Assembly: GCF_000247695.1 (NCBI RefSeq)
Contig: NW_004624743.1
Coordinates: forward strand, 9,350,858 to 9,414,857
DNA from: Heterocephalus glaber
Lineage: Eukaryota; Chordata; Mammalia; Rodentia; Bathyergidae
DNA length: 64,000 nt
Direction of reading: 5' to 3'
The notes below the pieces were generated by a model. The model saw only the letters and a program-made list of their open reading frames with translations, was not told the DNA's origin and ran no database searches. Made by a program: the position numbers and the translations under genes. Positions 10,353 through 23,196 of this stretch are shown one piece after another (position 1 is the stretch's first letter; each line of letters begins with the position of its first letter).

Positions 10353-11860
10353 ATGAAAATGTATAAAGCAGAAGGAAGAGGCCTTACTGAAACTCTCTCT
10401 ATAAGGAATCAGTAGAGACCCCTCATTGCTAATATTAAAATGGAAAAAAAATGGAAACACATATATGGTCTATTTTATTTATTTTAGAAAAATAAGAATA
10501 TAGCTATATTTTGTATTCTTTTTGGTCCATGTGAAAATGTCAATGTCAATCAAGAAAAGAAGTATTAAAATAAGGGTAATAGCTAACCTCTGTTTTCTAG
10601 TATTATTTGGTTAAAAATATAAAAGAAAATTAAGCATGAAATTCAGTAACTAAACTAATCCCTAATCCTTACTGACAACTTAAATTGCTTAACATATTGC
10701 AATATTTTTCTGCAATTTCCAGTGATTTGCTTAAAACTTGCTTCTATCTATCGTTCAAGACATATAAACCCAGCCTAGCTATAAGTAATTTATGGACATT
10801 TCATATATCTAACAAAACTGTAATAGTAAGCACTGCTCCAATGTTTACATTTAGATTTAAGGGTAAGCTATCATAGCAAATGACAATCTTGGAGCAAATA
10901 GAACTAATAAGCTAATTCATGTGGTTACCTCTCTATCCTGTTCTCATGGTCTGTTGATCCTCCTCTGCTAGCAGTTACCCAGTGAAGACAAGACCAACTG
11001 AAGGCAGTCCGACTTCCTACAATGTCCCTCCAGCATCTGCATTTCAGCTCCTGCTTCCCACACCATACACAAGTTTTCTTGAGCTCAGACACCTCCCAAG
11101 ATGCTTTGCTCATTGTGCCAACACTGCCATTTTCGCCTTACTAGTTACATTTCCCAAGCAGCCTCTTGATCAATGATTTACATCCAGAAACAACACCAAT
11201 GCCACCAGTGTAATCTTGGTCAACCAATTTTGATGGCAGTAGTGTTTTCAACACTTGCTTTAACAACTAGGTGAGTAAGATGGAACCATTTTAATTCTCT
11301 AGTAGAAACTTGCTACGTGGTCCAGAGAAAGCTGGGAAAGAAATTTAACTAAATAAGTTGAAGTCTTTCCTAGGGACTCTCTGTACAATCAGGGAAGCAA
11401 GTCAACACCCAAACAGCACAGGGTTGTTCTTCTGTAGGTCCCTTCCAGTACTAAGCGGGGCAGACGGGAATTTCCTTCACAGAAGTCTGGCTATGTTCCC
11501 AATTCCCACAGTGCCTCTGACTTCCCCATGTCCTGAACAATTCTCTACTACCAAATAACTCAAGAAACTATGGGAAGGTTTGAGATATAAGTGACTCTGA
11601 CAGTCTGTGCTTTTCTCATTCAACTTTGTTTACGGGGAAATCTGCCTGGGGATGGAATTCTGCAGCCACATTTCTAGTCCAGGTTAAAACTACAGCGAGT
11701 TCCTCCAGCTTTGTTTGGAGCAATGAGCACTGATGTATCACCTTCTCATCACCCTCTGATACTTAGGGAGCAGTATAGTTCATTTATCTCCATGATGGTG
11801 AGAAGTGTGCATTTAGCCCTCAGCAAATCTGTTGCCCAACTTGATCTGCAATGCATTTAT
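10353..11860. other. Anonymous A/T-rich sequence
   Basis: No gene or well-supported repeat seen in about 1.5 kb. Confidence 0.5.
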
Positions 11861-11973
11861 GGCTAGTTTTATTCTTTTTCTTCAGTACTGGGAATTGAAC
11901 TCAGAAACTTTTCCTTTGTGAGGCAGGCATCAGTACTACTGAGCTAAATCCCTGGCCCTGGGTAGTTTAATTC
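11861..11973 (-). mobile_element. ID-type SINE with imperfect flanking repeats
   Basis: Antisense ID: TTCAGTACTGGGAATTGAAC through CTGAGCTAAATCCCTGGCC (about 11875-11958), with a T-rich head. The flanks GGCTAGTTTTATTCT and GGGTAGTTTAATTCT look like a decayed target-site duplication. Confidence 0.82.
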
Positions 11974-12389
11974 TGTGAGATGCCTTCCAAGAAGTAGAAG
12001 CCTAATCTATGGCTATCAACCCAGGTAAAACTAGCCTGTTCTGAGAAAGAGGGAATTTTCCCTTTTGTTTCTTTAGCACCGTACTTTGAGCTAAATGTGT
12101 CTTTGAAATCAGTGTACAACAAATAATACTAGACTACCAGAAGCAGAACACAGGATGGAGACTAAGCTTGCGAGACAAGTCAGAAACCAAACTGTTACAA
12201 CTGGAGAATTGGTCCACATTTAAACTAAAAGTGATTGTGCTGTCAACCTCCAAGCAGGGGACCTTGGAGTGCTTACTGCTGTATTACTGTACTGGAGGTC
12301 CCTTCTCCTGCCTCACTCCGAGACATCTTCCAGCCCCCTTCTTAACTGAAACTGAAGTACCTTCCTAAAATGTAAACCCAGCTGTGCCA
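11974..12389. other. Anonymous sequence
   Basis: No gene or repeat recognised. Confidence 0.5.
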
Positions 12390-12570
12390 TGACCTATGTC
12401 CCTAAAATCTTCTGGTAGGTCCCCATGAGCTTCAGAAGAAATCCTAAACATCTTCACATGGCACAAACCAGGGTCTTTATGACAACTTTGTTTGTAGACT
12501 GTAGCTTCCTCTCCAGGTCTTACATGGCAGTTAAAACACATTAGTAGCTAATCTCAATGTGTTTCCACCC
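12390..12570 (+). mobile_element. L2 LINE internal fragment
   Basis: Follows the L2 segment that in consensus reads 'tggcttcccat...agaataaaatccaaac'. Here it is CCCATGAGCTTCAGAAG followed by AAATCCTAAAC, then CACATGGCACAAACCAGGG and CTTCCTCTCCAGGTC. Diverged. Confidence 0.6.
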
Positions 12571-14341
12571 CCTGTTGTACTCCTATTTTAAAGCTTCTCT
12601 CATTGTTTAAAAATCAAATTTCCTTGGAAATTAATATTTCATGAAGAAACATTTGATAGAAGATGGAAGAAAGGAGAGATTTCACTGTTTTCATTACTTT
12701 TCTAGGCCAGAAATTCTCTAATGTAATAGTCTGTACTATTAAAATTAAAGATGATGGAGCTGAATGGATATGAGGAAGTGGGAGAAATTGACCTGGATCA
12801 CCAGTGTAGAAGCCATTTATGCAACCATTTTTTAAAGTTATACTGAGTCAATTTTCACTCTGAATTTTTTTGACTAATTCTTTCAAAATTAATCAAGACG
12901 AATGACTCAGTTTCCCCAAGGAGAAAACCATAGATGGCCATATGTCAATGTGAGCTGAAGGCTTTCCAAAGAGACAGGTTGCAAGCATCAGTGAAAACAA
13001 TAATTACCGGTACCCCTGAGCAGAACAGTATTTAGACATGATTAGATGGTGTTCCAGAAAGCATTCAAAAGTCAGTCTTTTGATATGTTTTACTTTTTAG
13101 AGGTGGTAAACATATCTTTAATATGTGATTTCCCTTTCATTAATAGAAAAACCTCTGAAACATTTTGGAAAATTATGAATTGCAAAGCTCACAGCGTTTT
13201 AAAATAATATAGATTCTCCTAACTTCAATATAAGGGCAGGACGCAGGGAGGATGCAAAACAGGAATAAAATAGCAATCGATACTAATGAAAGGACAGGGG
13301 AAGGAAGAGAAGGAATTTGCCAAAGAGACTTCAGTGTCTGCGATAAATCTGACAATTTTGTACTAGGACTTCACATACACTAATATTCAGGAACAGGAAT
13401 AAGGAAATCCTACTTTGGAGTTAAACATCAAAGAAGTTGGGTAATCAAAACAAAAAAAAAAACCTGGCCAAAAGAGATCAAGGATTGAAAACTGTGTACA
13501 ATGCTCTGAAGGTCCTTGTGCATATGTGTGTAACTGGCATTGTTCCCAGCCTAGTTCCTAATGTGGTTCCATTTCTCACTCAGTAGTAGGAAGGAGGCCT
13601 GACTTAGCCTAATGAGAAAGAAATCCCATAACTAAATATTAAGACATACTAGATTTCAACATCTCCCTCATTGCTGACACTCAGCAAACATTTATTTTTT
13701 ACTATTAATCTCAGTAAACCTTGGGATTATGCTTGTTCAAGCAGGCAACAAGTCTTTAAAAAGTCCTCCAGGTTAAAATGTATATCGTCAATACACAACT
13801 TCCCTTTAGATTTCATTTCAAAGGGAAAGTTTGAGGAAGTCTAGCAATTCAGAAGGGTATCATGTTGTCTCTGTGTCTTCCATTATGTTTCCAACATTAA
13901 ACAGAACTCTTTTCTTTCTTAGAAATATCCACCTTTGGAATACTAGTGTAAAAGATGTCTCCCATCAGTTAAGAGCAAGTCTCCTGTTACAATATAATAC
14001 AAAATTACTATGTACTGAAAAAGTTCTATGTCAGGAATGTTGAGTCTGATGCTCATGACTTGAAATTTTATTTTTTCAAAAACAGTATTTGTATGATTTG
14101 TTTAGTATTTACAAAAAGTATTTGGTCACATGTTTTCTCTTTTATATTTCCAACATCAGCTTGGCCTTAGGGTAAAATATTCCACCTTTCATAGAAATAT
14201 ACTAAAAAAACTAAAAGAAAATATATTTTAGTAGACATAATTTTAAAATGAATGCCCAGATTGAAATCCTTATTTTTATGTTTATCCATGAAGAATATAA
14301 GTGTTATAGAAAATTTCATTATGAGACTATTTTTATCCATT
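12571..14341. other. Anonymous A/T-rich sequence
   Basis: No recognised gene or repeat. Scattered short A runs (for example 13450-13462). Confidence 0.5.
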
Positions 14342-14533
14342 GAAAAGAAGCCTATTCATAGCCGGGCATGGTGGTGCACACCTGTCATCCCAGCACTGGA
14401 GAGGCTGAGGCAGGAGGATCACCCTGAGTTTGAGGCCACCCTGGGATACACAGTGAGTTCAAGGCCAGCCTGAATTACATAGCGAGACCCTGTCTCAAAA
14501 AAAAGAGATAGATAAAGAAAACAAGCCTACTCA
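14342..14533 (+). mobile_element. B1 SINE with decayed target-site duplication
   Basis: A 7SL-derived monomer runs from GCCGGGCATGGTGGTGCACA at 14359 to GAGACCCTGTCTC plus A tail near 14502. Pol III box A (GGTGGTGCACACC) and box B (GAGTTTGAGGCC) are recognisable. Flanks GAAAAGAAGCCTATTCA (14342-14358) and GAAAACAAGCCTACTCA (14517-14533) differ at two positions. Part of the internal sequence is repeated (GAGTTTGAGGCCACC and GAGTTCAAGGCCAGC). Confidence 0.92.
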
Positions 14534-15144
14534 GAAGTATACTGCAGATTTTACCTTGTAATAGACATTTAAATAAAATAATTCTCCTATGCCATTAATT
14601 TTGACCAAGGTATAATCCACGGAGATTTGTAGAAGGAGATATTCACATTATGAGAAAAAAATGTTTATGCATCATATCATACAGATCATCAGCGCAGTCT
14701 AGCTGTAGCTGTCTTTCTCTTTGATTTCTTCCTTCTCCGTTACACAAACTAAGTGATTCTATCTGCAAACAATTAAGCAAAATCTTTTGGTTTGGAAATT
14801 AAGAACCTCCAAAAGCTAGTATTACAAAGATCAGCTAAGTACAACATTTCTTGCAGCTAGTGGGATTTTATCTCGGCAAACTTCCAAGTCAGCCCTGCCT
14901 TAGACAGTGAGTATAAGAAGAACTTTTAATGATATAGGACAAAAGAGGCCCCACTAAAGGAAAATGTATATACAGCTTATCTACTTTGCTATTTAGCCAT
15001 GCACATCCACAACCAAGGCCCTTGTGAAGTTTGATTTTTGTATTGTCCCAGCTTTCTCAAATTGTATATATGTGTGTTGAACTGTTTTCTTGAGCTGTTC
15101 AGGAACTACTGTTAACCTATTTTCTTCTAGAGCATTTTCATTTG
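14534..15144. other. Anonymous sequence
   Basis: No gene or clear repeat. Confidence 0.5.
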
Positions 15145-15310
15145 TCATGTTTTAAGTTTCACAACAACCAAACAATATACAAAGAGGAGTTATTATTGCA
15201 ATTATAGATGAAGAAAATCATATGCTGTTAGATTAAGTAAACTGCTTAAAGCCATAGAGTCAAGATAACAACCAACAGATCTAGTGCCAAGACTCTCCTA
15301 TTTCTATACA
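15145..15310 (-). mobile_element. MIR SINE fragment
   Basis: Matches the antisense of the MIR core: TTTCACAACAACC, TTATAGATGAAGAAAATC, GTAAACTGCTTAAAGCC and CCAAGACTCTCC. Confidence 0.65.
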
Positions 15311-16165
15311 TTTGCTAACACACATGCTTCCAACAATGCATAGATTCCTCAACAAAAGGTTTATTCTCTTGAATACAAGAAAAATAGCAAATAAGTAAAC
15401 TGGGGAAATTATATTTCATTCTCACTTTTTAATCTCATTAAGTTCTCACTCTTTAAATATCTTTCAGCATCTTTTGCTGTTCTTTCCTTGGCCTACAATA
15501 AACATCTTTATAACACATCAACATTTGGGATTTTTTGTAGTATTAAGTTTTAAGTATCATGATTTAAGTTTTTCTTTGTCCATTTTTATGAGGTTGACAC
15601 TTAAAAGAGGAGACTATGAAATGGGGGAAATGTCTTCCAGAGAAGAAAATGGGAAAAGACTGACCTCTCTGAGAGCTCACTTCCGGAAGAAGGCAGAAGT
15701 ACAGAAAGAAGCTCATGTGTCCTAACTGCAGCACTGCAGGGCTTAAGTCTCAAGAAAGAGAAATGTGTTACACATCTTGAAGGACACATCAAAAGAAAGG
15801 AAAAAAAATTGTCCCCATTTTCATTTGGAACCCTAGGAAGAGATGACGTGGTAGTGATTCCCTCACCACCATTGCTTTGGGAGTTACCAAAGCAGAGATG
15901 GGCAGGAAACTCAAGTGAACACTCCCAAGTTTCCTCCTCCTGTGTGGTGTAGAGAGGATGATGTTCCCTTGTCCCCTGAGACAGGAGTAGAAGGGCAGCT
16001 GAGAGGCCCCTTGGTGAACATGCTAATAGCACAGGATAGCGAGTGGAAGTTCCAGCCCCACCCTGGCCATTCTCCAGAGCCAGGAGGAGCAGCCTGAAAC
16101 CCCTAGAAAGTGAAGTAAGAGCCTCAGAAGTACAAAAACCAGGCCAGGAAACCAGATTCTGAGCT
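15311..16165. other. Anonymous sequence
   Basis: Contains a 143-codon minus-strand frame (15601-16032) with no recognisable domain. No repeat recognised. Confidence 0.45.
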
Positions 16166-16216
16166 ACACCAGCTATGAATTACAGCTATGAGTTGTACAC
16201 CAGCTATGAATTACAG
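16166..16216. repeat. Local 31-bp tandem duplication
   Basis: The 20-mer ACACCAGCTATGAATTACAG occurs at 16166-16185 and again at 16197-16216, a 31-bp period. The flanking word CAGGAAACCAG also occurs on both sides (16145 and 16219). Confidence 0.85.
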
Positions 16217-17924
16217 CAGCAGGAAACCAGGATACTCCGTATGCTATCATCCAACAACCCTTCAACAAAGACTGACCTGTATCCACCCAAAGGCAGCAGC
16301 TATGCTGCAGCCCGGGCCAACAAAAAACCAAGGCCGCTCTCCCACACCAGTGCCCTGGGATTATCAATGGCTCTCTTCAACCTAGGTGCTACCTTGGGGA
16401 ACAGAAAAGGGAGAAAAGGAGGAGGCCTCTGGATTAATTGAGAGACCAGTTAAATGGGAAGTATCTGAAATACCTGAGACCTGATAAATTTAAGGGTTTG
16501 TTTTATTTCTCCACTGCAATTACCATTAGTACAGGATAGAAAGGCACTTGTGAGAAAAACTGTACCAGTTATAAAATAAAGAAGTAATGTTTTCCTTGGA
16601 TATCTGAATATGAATAAATTTTTAAACCAATCAAAACCGATGCACATTCAATGTTCAAAAAAGTGAGATGCACATAAATAACCCCCTCCTTTTTCAAAAT
16701 ACCTTTTTCCTCCTTGGTTACTCTACTGTTTTTCTTTTTCATTCTCCCCTCTTCTTGGTTTTACATGCATTGAAATAAGACAACATCAAAACTGAAAAAA
16801 CAGAATGGTCTTTGAAAATAGATGAGAATTTGTTCTGGTCTAACATTAACTCACGCGGATACCAAAGCAAAGAGATTGCATCTTTCTGCCCATATTAAAC
16901 TCTACAAATTAGTATAATATACAAACTCACTTCAAATAAAGTTGAAAGCAAGAGCTTTAAGAAATGCTTATAAATCACTTTCCAAATATTATACAATATA
17001 AACAATTCCATATTTTTTCTAACTGCTCCCAAAAGAGAATCAGGCCTTGTCCTATTCTCCAGGGATCAGGAGAGAGTTGGGAGAAGAACTCCCTCCTGCT
17101 CTGTTACATTTCCTAGTATCTATTGACCAAGTGAAATCTGAGGCAGCTGGTTATCTAACCCCTTAGGGCCAAATACTCCACAAAATCACTTTGCATAGCA
17201 CACATTCTGATTCAGAATCTCTAAGCTAATTATCAGGGTTGTGATTCTCAACCTAATCATTTCTAGGATTCCTCCAGTGTAAGATGAAATCTAAAACTTA
17301 ACACTTAGCATGCAGAACTATACACAAGCAAAATGCAGATGGTTCACATAGGCTTAAATTATTAAGACTGTTTCTATGAAGGTTAATACTACTCTTAGGT
17401 TCCTAAAATCATCAAAAATCATTTACTGAGCACCTACTACTGTGTATGCATTGCACTTCAGAAAGATAACAAGAAGTGATGTTTCCTAGCTTTTGTTGAA
17501 TCGTAGTTTGCAATGGTAGTAATGCAAAAGTGAAAATCACAAACACACAGACTTCAGGATGTGGATTTTGGCATAAGGTGCTTGATAATGAGCTAAGTTA
17601 CGGGCCATGTCATTCTTTTTCCAGCCTTTCCAGAAAGGCTATATTGAATCAAGGAGATTCAAATTGTATATGGAAGAATGAAAGAGGAATGGTTTGGCAA
17701 AGGAGAAGGTGGAATTATACTGATCACAGAAAACAGTATTTGGAAAAGCTCAAAGAGAAGGAATGGAAAAAGTTTTTTGGGACAATGCTGAAATGTTGTA
17801 TAGTGATAAACAGAAGATATACAAAACATAAGCCAACTATGATGTATCCATAGCATCACAAAGACTGGGGTCAGGGCAGTATATGACGAGGGTAGGATTA
17901 AAACTTGGTTGGACCTCACACAAT
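16217..17924. other. Anonymous sequence
   Basis: Weak antisense-MIR/L2-like words near 17425-17475 (TTTACTGAGCACCTACTAC). A 107-codon frame at 17530-17853 has no recognisable similarity. Confidence 0.45.
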
Positions 17925-18075
17925 TTCAATGCCTACCCTCAGTTTCTTCTTCCTGTGTAAATGAAGATAATTTTAAATTTCTACTTGAGAAAAGTCACAG
18001 AATTAAGAAAACACATGTGAACTTTTTAATACTCTTAAGCACTGAGCAAAGTTGTTTGCTGATATTGTTATTATT
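17925..18075 (+). mobile_element. MIR SINE fragment
   Basis: Sense MIR: CCTCAGTTTCTTCTTCCTG, TGTAAATGAAGATAAT, a central A-rich stretch, and AATACTCTTAAGCACTGAGC. Confidence 0.6.
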
Positions 18076-18244
18076 TTAAAATGAATTTCTGGGACTAGTC
18101 TTAGAAAAATACAGATTCTAATCTCCCGATGCAGTACATGACATTGCAGAGCTGGTAGTTCATTCATAAAAAGTAGAAAAAGATTGTTGATTGACCCCTT
18201 TAAATATACAACTCATTTACAAAATAAACATGCAAATGCTTCTT

Positions 18245-18350
18245 GTGTCGAGGCTTTTTTTGAGGATTAAGTAATACCTTAAATGCTTAATATAGTTCTT
18301 GGCACATAGTAAGTGCTAAAAGAAAACCGAGTTGCTTTTATCATTATATC
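18245..18350 (+). mobile_element. MIR SINE 3' fragment
   Basis: Sense 3' half of MIR: TTGAGGATTAAGTAATACC, TTAAATGCTTAATATAG, TTCTTGGCACATAGTAAGTG. Confidence 0.7.
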
Positions 18351-19051
18351 ATCATTATTTCTACTATTTAAAATTATCAACTAGGCAAGGAAAAACTGGG
18401 GCTTGGGAAAAGTATGTAATATAGAGGAGAAAAGTGAAAGGAAAATGTGTGGATGAGCAAACTGAGAGACATGGAATTGATTCTTTCTAGGATACAAATG
18501 AAGTTTGATAACAGATGAAGCTGAAATAAAGGGGAGTCGTGATCCAAATTCTAGAGGAAATTATGATGGAATCTTTATTATATGCATTGCTTGTCCTAAA
18601 TGCTTTACCAACATAAATTCTTATGACCCACGCAATAACGCTGAAAGAAGGAACTACTACCTTCTCTCCTGTATTACCACCCTACGTCCTCACCTCACAG
18701 GATGGGTGGAGCAGTCTCAAGTCTAGGAGGGGACCTGAAAGTCAGGTCAACCTGGTATGACATCAGGTTCTTACCTACTGTGTGACACCAAGAACACAGA
18801 AGGTGTTACAGTAAACACAGGAAACAGAAGTGCAAAGGTGTCTGTTAGACAATATTTTTAACTTAAAATCTAGAGCTCTGCATCCATTTTCCCATCATAG
18901 ATTCATTCCTCAAAATGTGTTTCAGTTCTTATCATTCAAAACTGTGCACCATTTTATAATATTTTTCTGGGAGGTTCAGGGTTGAAAATTATTGCATTCA
19001 TACTGAGAATTTACTAAGTGTTTCAAAGATTGCACTAAGCAGTTTTCAGGC
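18351..19051. other. Anonymous sequence
   Basis: Small antisense MIR-like words near 18580-18650 and 19000-19048. No gene. Confidence 0.4.
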
Positions 19052-19066
19052 AAAAAAAAAAAAAAA
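19052..19066. repeat. Poly(A) tract, A15
   Basis: Uninterrupted A15; no SINE body recognised in front of it. Confidence 0.9.
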
Positions 19067-19128
19067 GCTACATTTTGAAAAAGCATGTCTACTCACCAAA
19101 AGCAAGTGAGCAAATGAGCAAGATAATG

Positions 19129-19130
<2 letters not shown>

Positions 19131-19160
<30 letters not shown>
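19131..19160. repeat. (AC)15 microsatellite
   Basis: Fifteen uninterrupted AC units. Confidence 0.97.
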
Positions 19161-19164
<4 letters not shown>

Positions 19165-19459
19165 TTTGGGACAGGAAATTATACTTAAAAGAAAACTCAA
19201 CTACTAAAATCACAATGCTTTTTCATCTTCCACAGACAATTTCAATATTTTCATCAATAAATGTCAAATTTGAGGACATTCATGGACTAAAACACTAAGG
19301 CATCTGACAGTTAACCAAGAGTATATTACACTTTTAAAAGGGCCCACAATCCATAAAATAATAAATCATGTAAATTTTATCTCTGAGTACTATTAAATCA
19401 ACGATAACTAACTTTTAAATAAATTAAATCCCTGCTCTTAAAAATTCTTGGCTATGTGA

Positions 19460-19550
19460 ACATATATACAGATAGAGATATAAATATTCAGATATAAATA
19501 TAGACACAGACAGATATTTAGATAGCTTTAGATTTAGATTTTTAGATTTA
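19460..19550. repeat. Degenerate GATA/TTTAGAT-type simple repeat
   Basis: Imperfect ATAGATATAAATA and TAGATTTAGATTTTTAGATT arrays; short and impure. Confidence 0.7.
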
Positions 19551-21387
19551 TATTCAATGAAAATGGACCAGATAATGAACTTATTTTTCCTATTTTGGTT
19601 CAAATATTTTTTTAACTGCAAGAAAATGGGGAGAAGCAAGAATCATACCTTATTTTGCTTAGTTCTGGTAACTTTAGAGAACATATTACAAATTCTGGTT
19701 AAATTAAAAGTTGAGTCAGGTAGAACACACAGTTACATCTTTCCACCATCCTCATTAAATTTCAGTTCAACAGGGAATGCTGTCATTTCTTCCTCCAATT
19801 TTCCTATTATACTTGTATTTTAAGCCAATACCACTGATACTCTGCTACACGTACTTGCAGTTCTTAACCAAACAGAATTACATTATCAAGAAGAAGAATG
19901 TTTAATTGTGTCTAATCTTTCTATACAATTATTGCTTTTGTGAAAATGATCACAAACTGTTTTGAAACAGACCCTGGTGACTACTTGGCAAAAATCAACA
20001 GGACAGGCTGAAGTCTGAGGTTTTCCCTTGAGGGATCTATGCAGTAAATTGTGTTCCTTCCACCCACTTCAGCTATTTAATTTTTCAAATCTTGCTGGAA
20101 TAGCAAGTGGCAAATTAGTGGATGAATGCTACTTGCAATTTACTTACACTACACCCTTACTTCACATTCAAGTTTTGTCTGTATGTAATTGACTTAACAA
20201 GCAAGTATTTATCACACTTACTGCTAGAAAACATTAATTACCTTTGATCTTCCAGAACCTCACACCCACTTGTTTTAGGAAAATGTGGCCAGGTTAAAAA
20301 GTTACTTGGATAATTACAGCACAGCCCATATTAGCAATTCCTTAGTAGAGAATGCTGCAACTGTAGGAATCCCAAGAACTTATTTAAACATATTCAGAAA
20401 TTTGAGACAAAATTACACCCTGATTTAACAGTAAATTAGAATCCGGAAAATATTGGACTGTAAATGAGACTAAATACAATAGTTATACCTTTCGAAAATT
20501 GACAAGGCTGAAATATTTTAGACAGTGCTGCATTCTATCCTTATGTTAATGTGTAATACATTTCTCCTTATGGAAAAATAAATAAAATGAAGATTGCAGT
20601 CTTTAATTTCTAGGAGTACTAAATTTTCAAGACTCATTGCTAAAGATAAGAAGTTAAAAACTATATCAAGTTTTAGGAGAATTCTGAACACAAATCAAGT
20701 AGTGAATGACATTTAATTACTTCACTTAAAAATAATTAGAATGCCCCAAATATATTCTATGCATAAATGATAATATGTTCAACAGATTTGTGTCCTAAAC
20801 TCGATGTATTTATGCACAATTACTGACAATTTAAAAACTAAGGCGGGTGATTTTCCTGTCTTCTCCTGTTTTGCCTGAGCAAAAACAGTGGATAAAGTGG
20901 AAGAAAGGGGAGATGTTGGTCCCTCTTCCCTCAGCATGGCTCCGATCATCTTGTCTTCCATAATCTGAGCATCCTGTCACACTGAGTGTGGTACGAGCAT
21001 TTCACAGCATTCGTTTTTCTTTTAACATGTCCTGTAAGTAAAGCTAGCTAGTCATCTGTTTTTCAGCTAAGGAAAGAGCAAGTTTTTTAAAACATTGGAA
21101 GAAAATGTGGGTGTTTTGGACTCAGTGAGACTCTGTCTAGGTTATGTCCATTTCCCTTGTAACACTTTCTTCAGTGAATGTTTTAGTGTTACATTGACCC
21201 CATACAGCTTTTGCTCCACTATTTCTTTTAGAAACTGATTCATATATAAAAGAAGTTCCCACTGTACCTAAGCTCACTGCAGTCCCCTATTAGCACATGG
21301 ATACCCTAGTTCTCTCAGGAATGCCAAGAAACATTTTTCCTTGATGCAAAATAGATTATAACCGAATATTTACATCTCACATGGAAA
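19551..21387. other. Anonymous A/T-rich sequence
   Basis: No gene, LTR or SINE recognised. About 20050-20280 is a run of homeobox-type A/T words (TTTAATTTTT, ATTAATTACC) without repeat character. Confidence 0.45.
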
Positions 21388-21423
21388 CATCACATACCCA
21401 TAATGCATCACATATTCATAATG
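21388..21423. repeat. 18-bp tandem duplication
   Basis: CATCACATACCCATAATG (21388-21405) is followed at once by CATCACATATTCATAATG, two mismatches. Confidence 0.85.
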
Positions 21424-21764
21424 CAACTTGATTTGAATATGTAAATCTTGATGAATATGTATATTTAAATCACAAAGCAGATTTCACATGGAAGCAGAGT
21501 GTAACTTGGTTTTTGCCTAATATTACAGCACAATCCAAACAGCTTAGTGCTAATTATCCATTGAAGGTGGCCACTGAGGGAGCCTTTCCCACCACACGAA
21601 AGTGCCCAAAGTAGATGTAACCTACTACATAGCATTCTATTGCCAGAGGTCCTTTAAAACAGAAGGCAGTGGAGAGTTCAATCAGAATTCTGTCTGGGAA
21701 TACCAGCTTGCTTCTAGGCAAGAAATTAGAGGAAACACAAGCAGGGTGAAAAATGATTAATTAA

Positions 21765-22110
21765 CAAATATAATATTGAGTCTCTACTATGTATAAGGAA
21801 CTATCCTAGACAATACAACATAAAGAAACAAGATCTTTTCCCAAGAAGGCTATATATTTGTTAACATTCTAAGTAAATTGGTAACTATGCATCAAAGCCA
21901 TGTCCACATGAAAATTAACAAGTAAATTATATGGTAGAGAGGTGTCATAATATTCTACAGGAAAAATTACGAAGGCTTGGAAAAGACCACAGAAATGGAG
22001 ATGTTAATGGGGCTTTGACTGACACCTCAGAACTATATCAGTCTTTATATATAACTGCATTTTTAGTATGGGAGAAGAGTTTGGTTGACTCAGTAATAAG
22101 CTGGGTAAAT
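21765..22110 (-). mobile_element. L2-type ancient LINE remnant
   Basis: Antisense L2 pattern: TCTACTATGTATAAGGAACT, ATCCTAGACAATACAACAT, AAGATCTTTTCCCAAGAAGG. Very diverged; family provisional. Confidence 0.45.
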
Positions 22111-22235
22111 GGTGATAATGTTAAGTTAAAAATGCAGGACAAGAAAAGGTGTAGCTGACGAATGATGATAGTTTTTTGCTTTGCTCTTTTTTGTTTTTTG
22201 TTTTTTCTAATATGGTGGTTTGGAGAGCTTTGTAG

Positions 22236-22573
22236 AGTAGTCCTATCATCAGGGGATCAGTTTCAGGGCTCTCGGTGAATGCCAAAATCCAAAGATACTA
22301 AAGTCACTTATGTAAAATGGCATAGTATTTGCATATAAATACATACATCCCCTCATATACTTTAAATCATCATTAGGTTAATTATAACACTGAACACAAT
22401 ATAAATGCTGTGTAAATAGTTATTACCCTATTTTATTTGGGAAATGATGACAAGGGAAAAGCGTCTCTTTCAGGAGAGATGTGATTTTCATTTTCAATTA
22501 CGTTCTACTCACAGGTGGTTGAACCCAGGGATGTGGAATCCAGGGATGTGGAGCTTGCAGGTGCAGAGGGACA
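22236..22573 (+). mobile_element. MER2-like Tigger DNA transposon
   Basis: Follows the MER2 (TcMar-Tigger, non-autonomous) consensus along its length: CCAAAATCCAAAGATACTAA, AAAATGGCATAGTATTTGC, CATCCCCTCATATACTTTAA, TAAATGCTGTGTAAATAGTT, GGAAATGATGACAAGG and GGTTGAACCCAGGGATGTGG near the right end. Terminal inverted repeats are eroded but still weakly complementary. Confidence 0.85.
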
Positions 22574-22857
22574 GCACATCAGCTACATGAGGTATTTTGA
22601 GGAAAATGGCTAATCATCCTTCAACTGAAGTGATTCAGTAACCTTTATGCATCTGTGAATCATTGTTATGTAGATGACTGTTGAAATGATAGACAAAAAT
22701 GTAAGTGTCCACTGAGAGAAAAAACAGTCCAAAGGGTGAATTGAATATAGCGGTGTCCACATTTAGGAGCCTACAGCAATAATAAGAATGGTGAGGTCAG
22801 AAAAGGAAAACATGTGAAATAGATAATTTGTGAGTCCAAAGAATAGTTTTGAGAAAG
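22574..22857. other. Anonymous spacer
   Basis: Nothing recognised between the Tigger copy and the MaLR element. Confidence 0.5.
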
Positions 22858-22862
22858 AGTAC

Positions 22863-23196
22863 TGTTTTAGTCACTTTCCTTGTGGCTTGGACAAAACACT
22901 CAACAACATGTTTTCAGTCCATGTTCAATTGGTTCTAAGGCAGAAACAGCACGGTGGAAGGGCCTGGTAGAGGAAACCCCGTCACATCATGGCAGCCAGG
23001 AAACAGAAGAGAAAGGAGGGGCTGTGAACAAGAATGAGCCCTTCCAGGACACATCCTCAATGGCATCTCTTTCAGCCAGGCCCTACCTCCTAAGGCCGTA
23101 TTCAGCTATAGTGCCCACAACGTGTAATCACCTTCCAAAAGCTCTGGCTCTGAGAACATGAGAGTTTGGGGCTTCATTCTGATCTCAACCATAACA
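22863..23196 (-). repeat. MaLR LTR (3' LTR of the complete element)
   Basis: Has the terminal dinucleotides TG...CA: starts TGTTTTAGTCACTTTCC and ends CAACCATAACA. The arrangement is that of THE1/MST/rodent MaLR LTRs read backwards. Confidence 0.85.

Noticed and set aside
15601..16032. 143-codon minus-strand frame
   Set aside because: No recognisable domain, no supporting splice or promoter context, and composition like the flanks.
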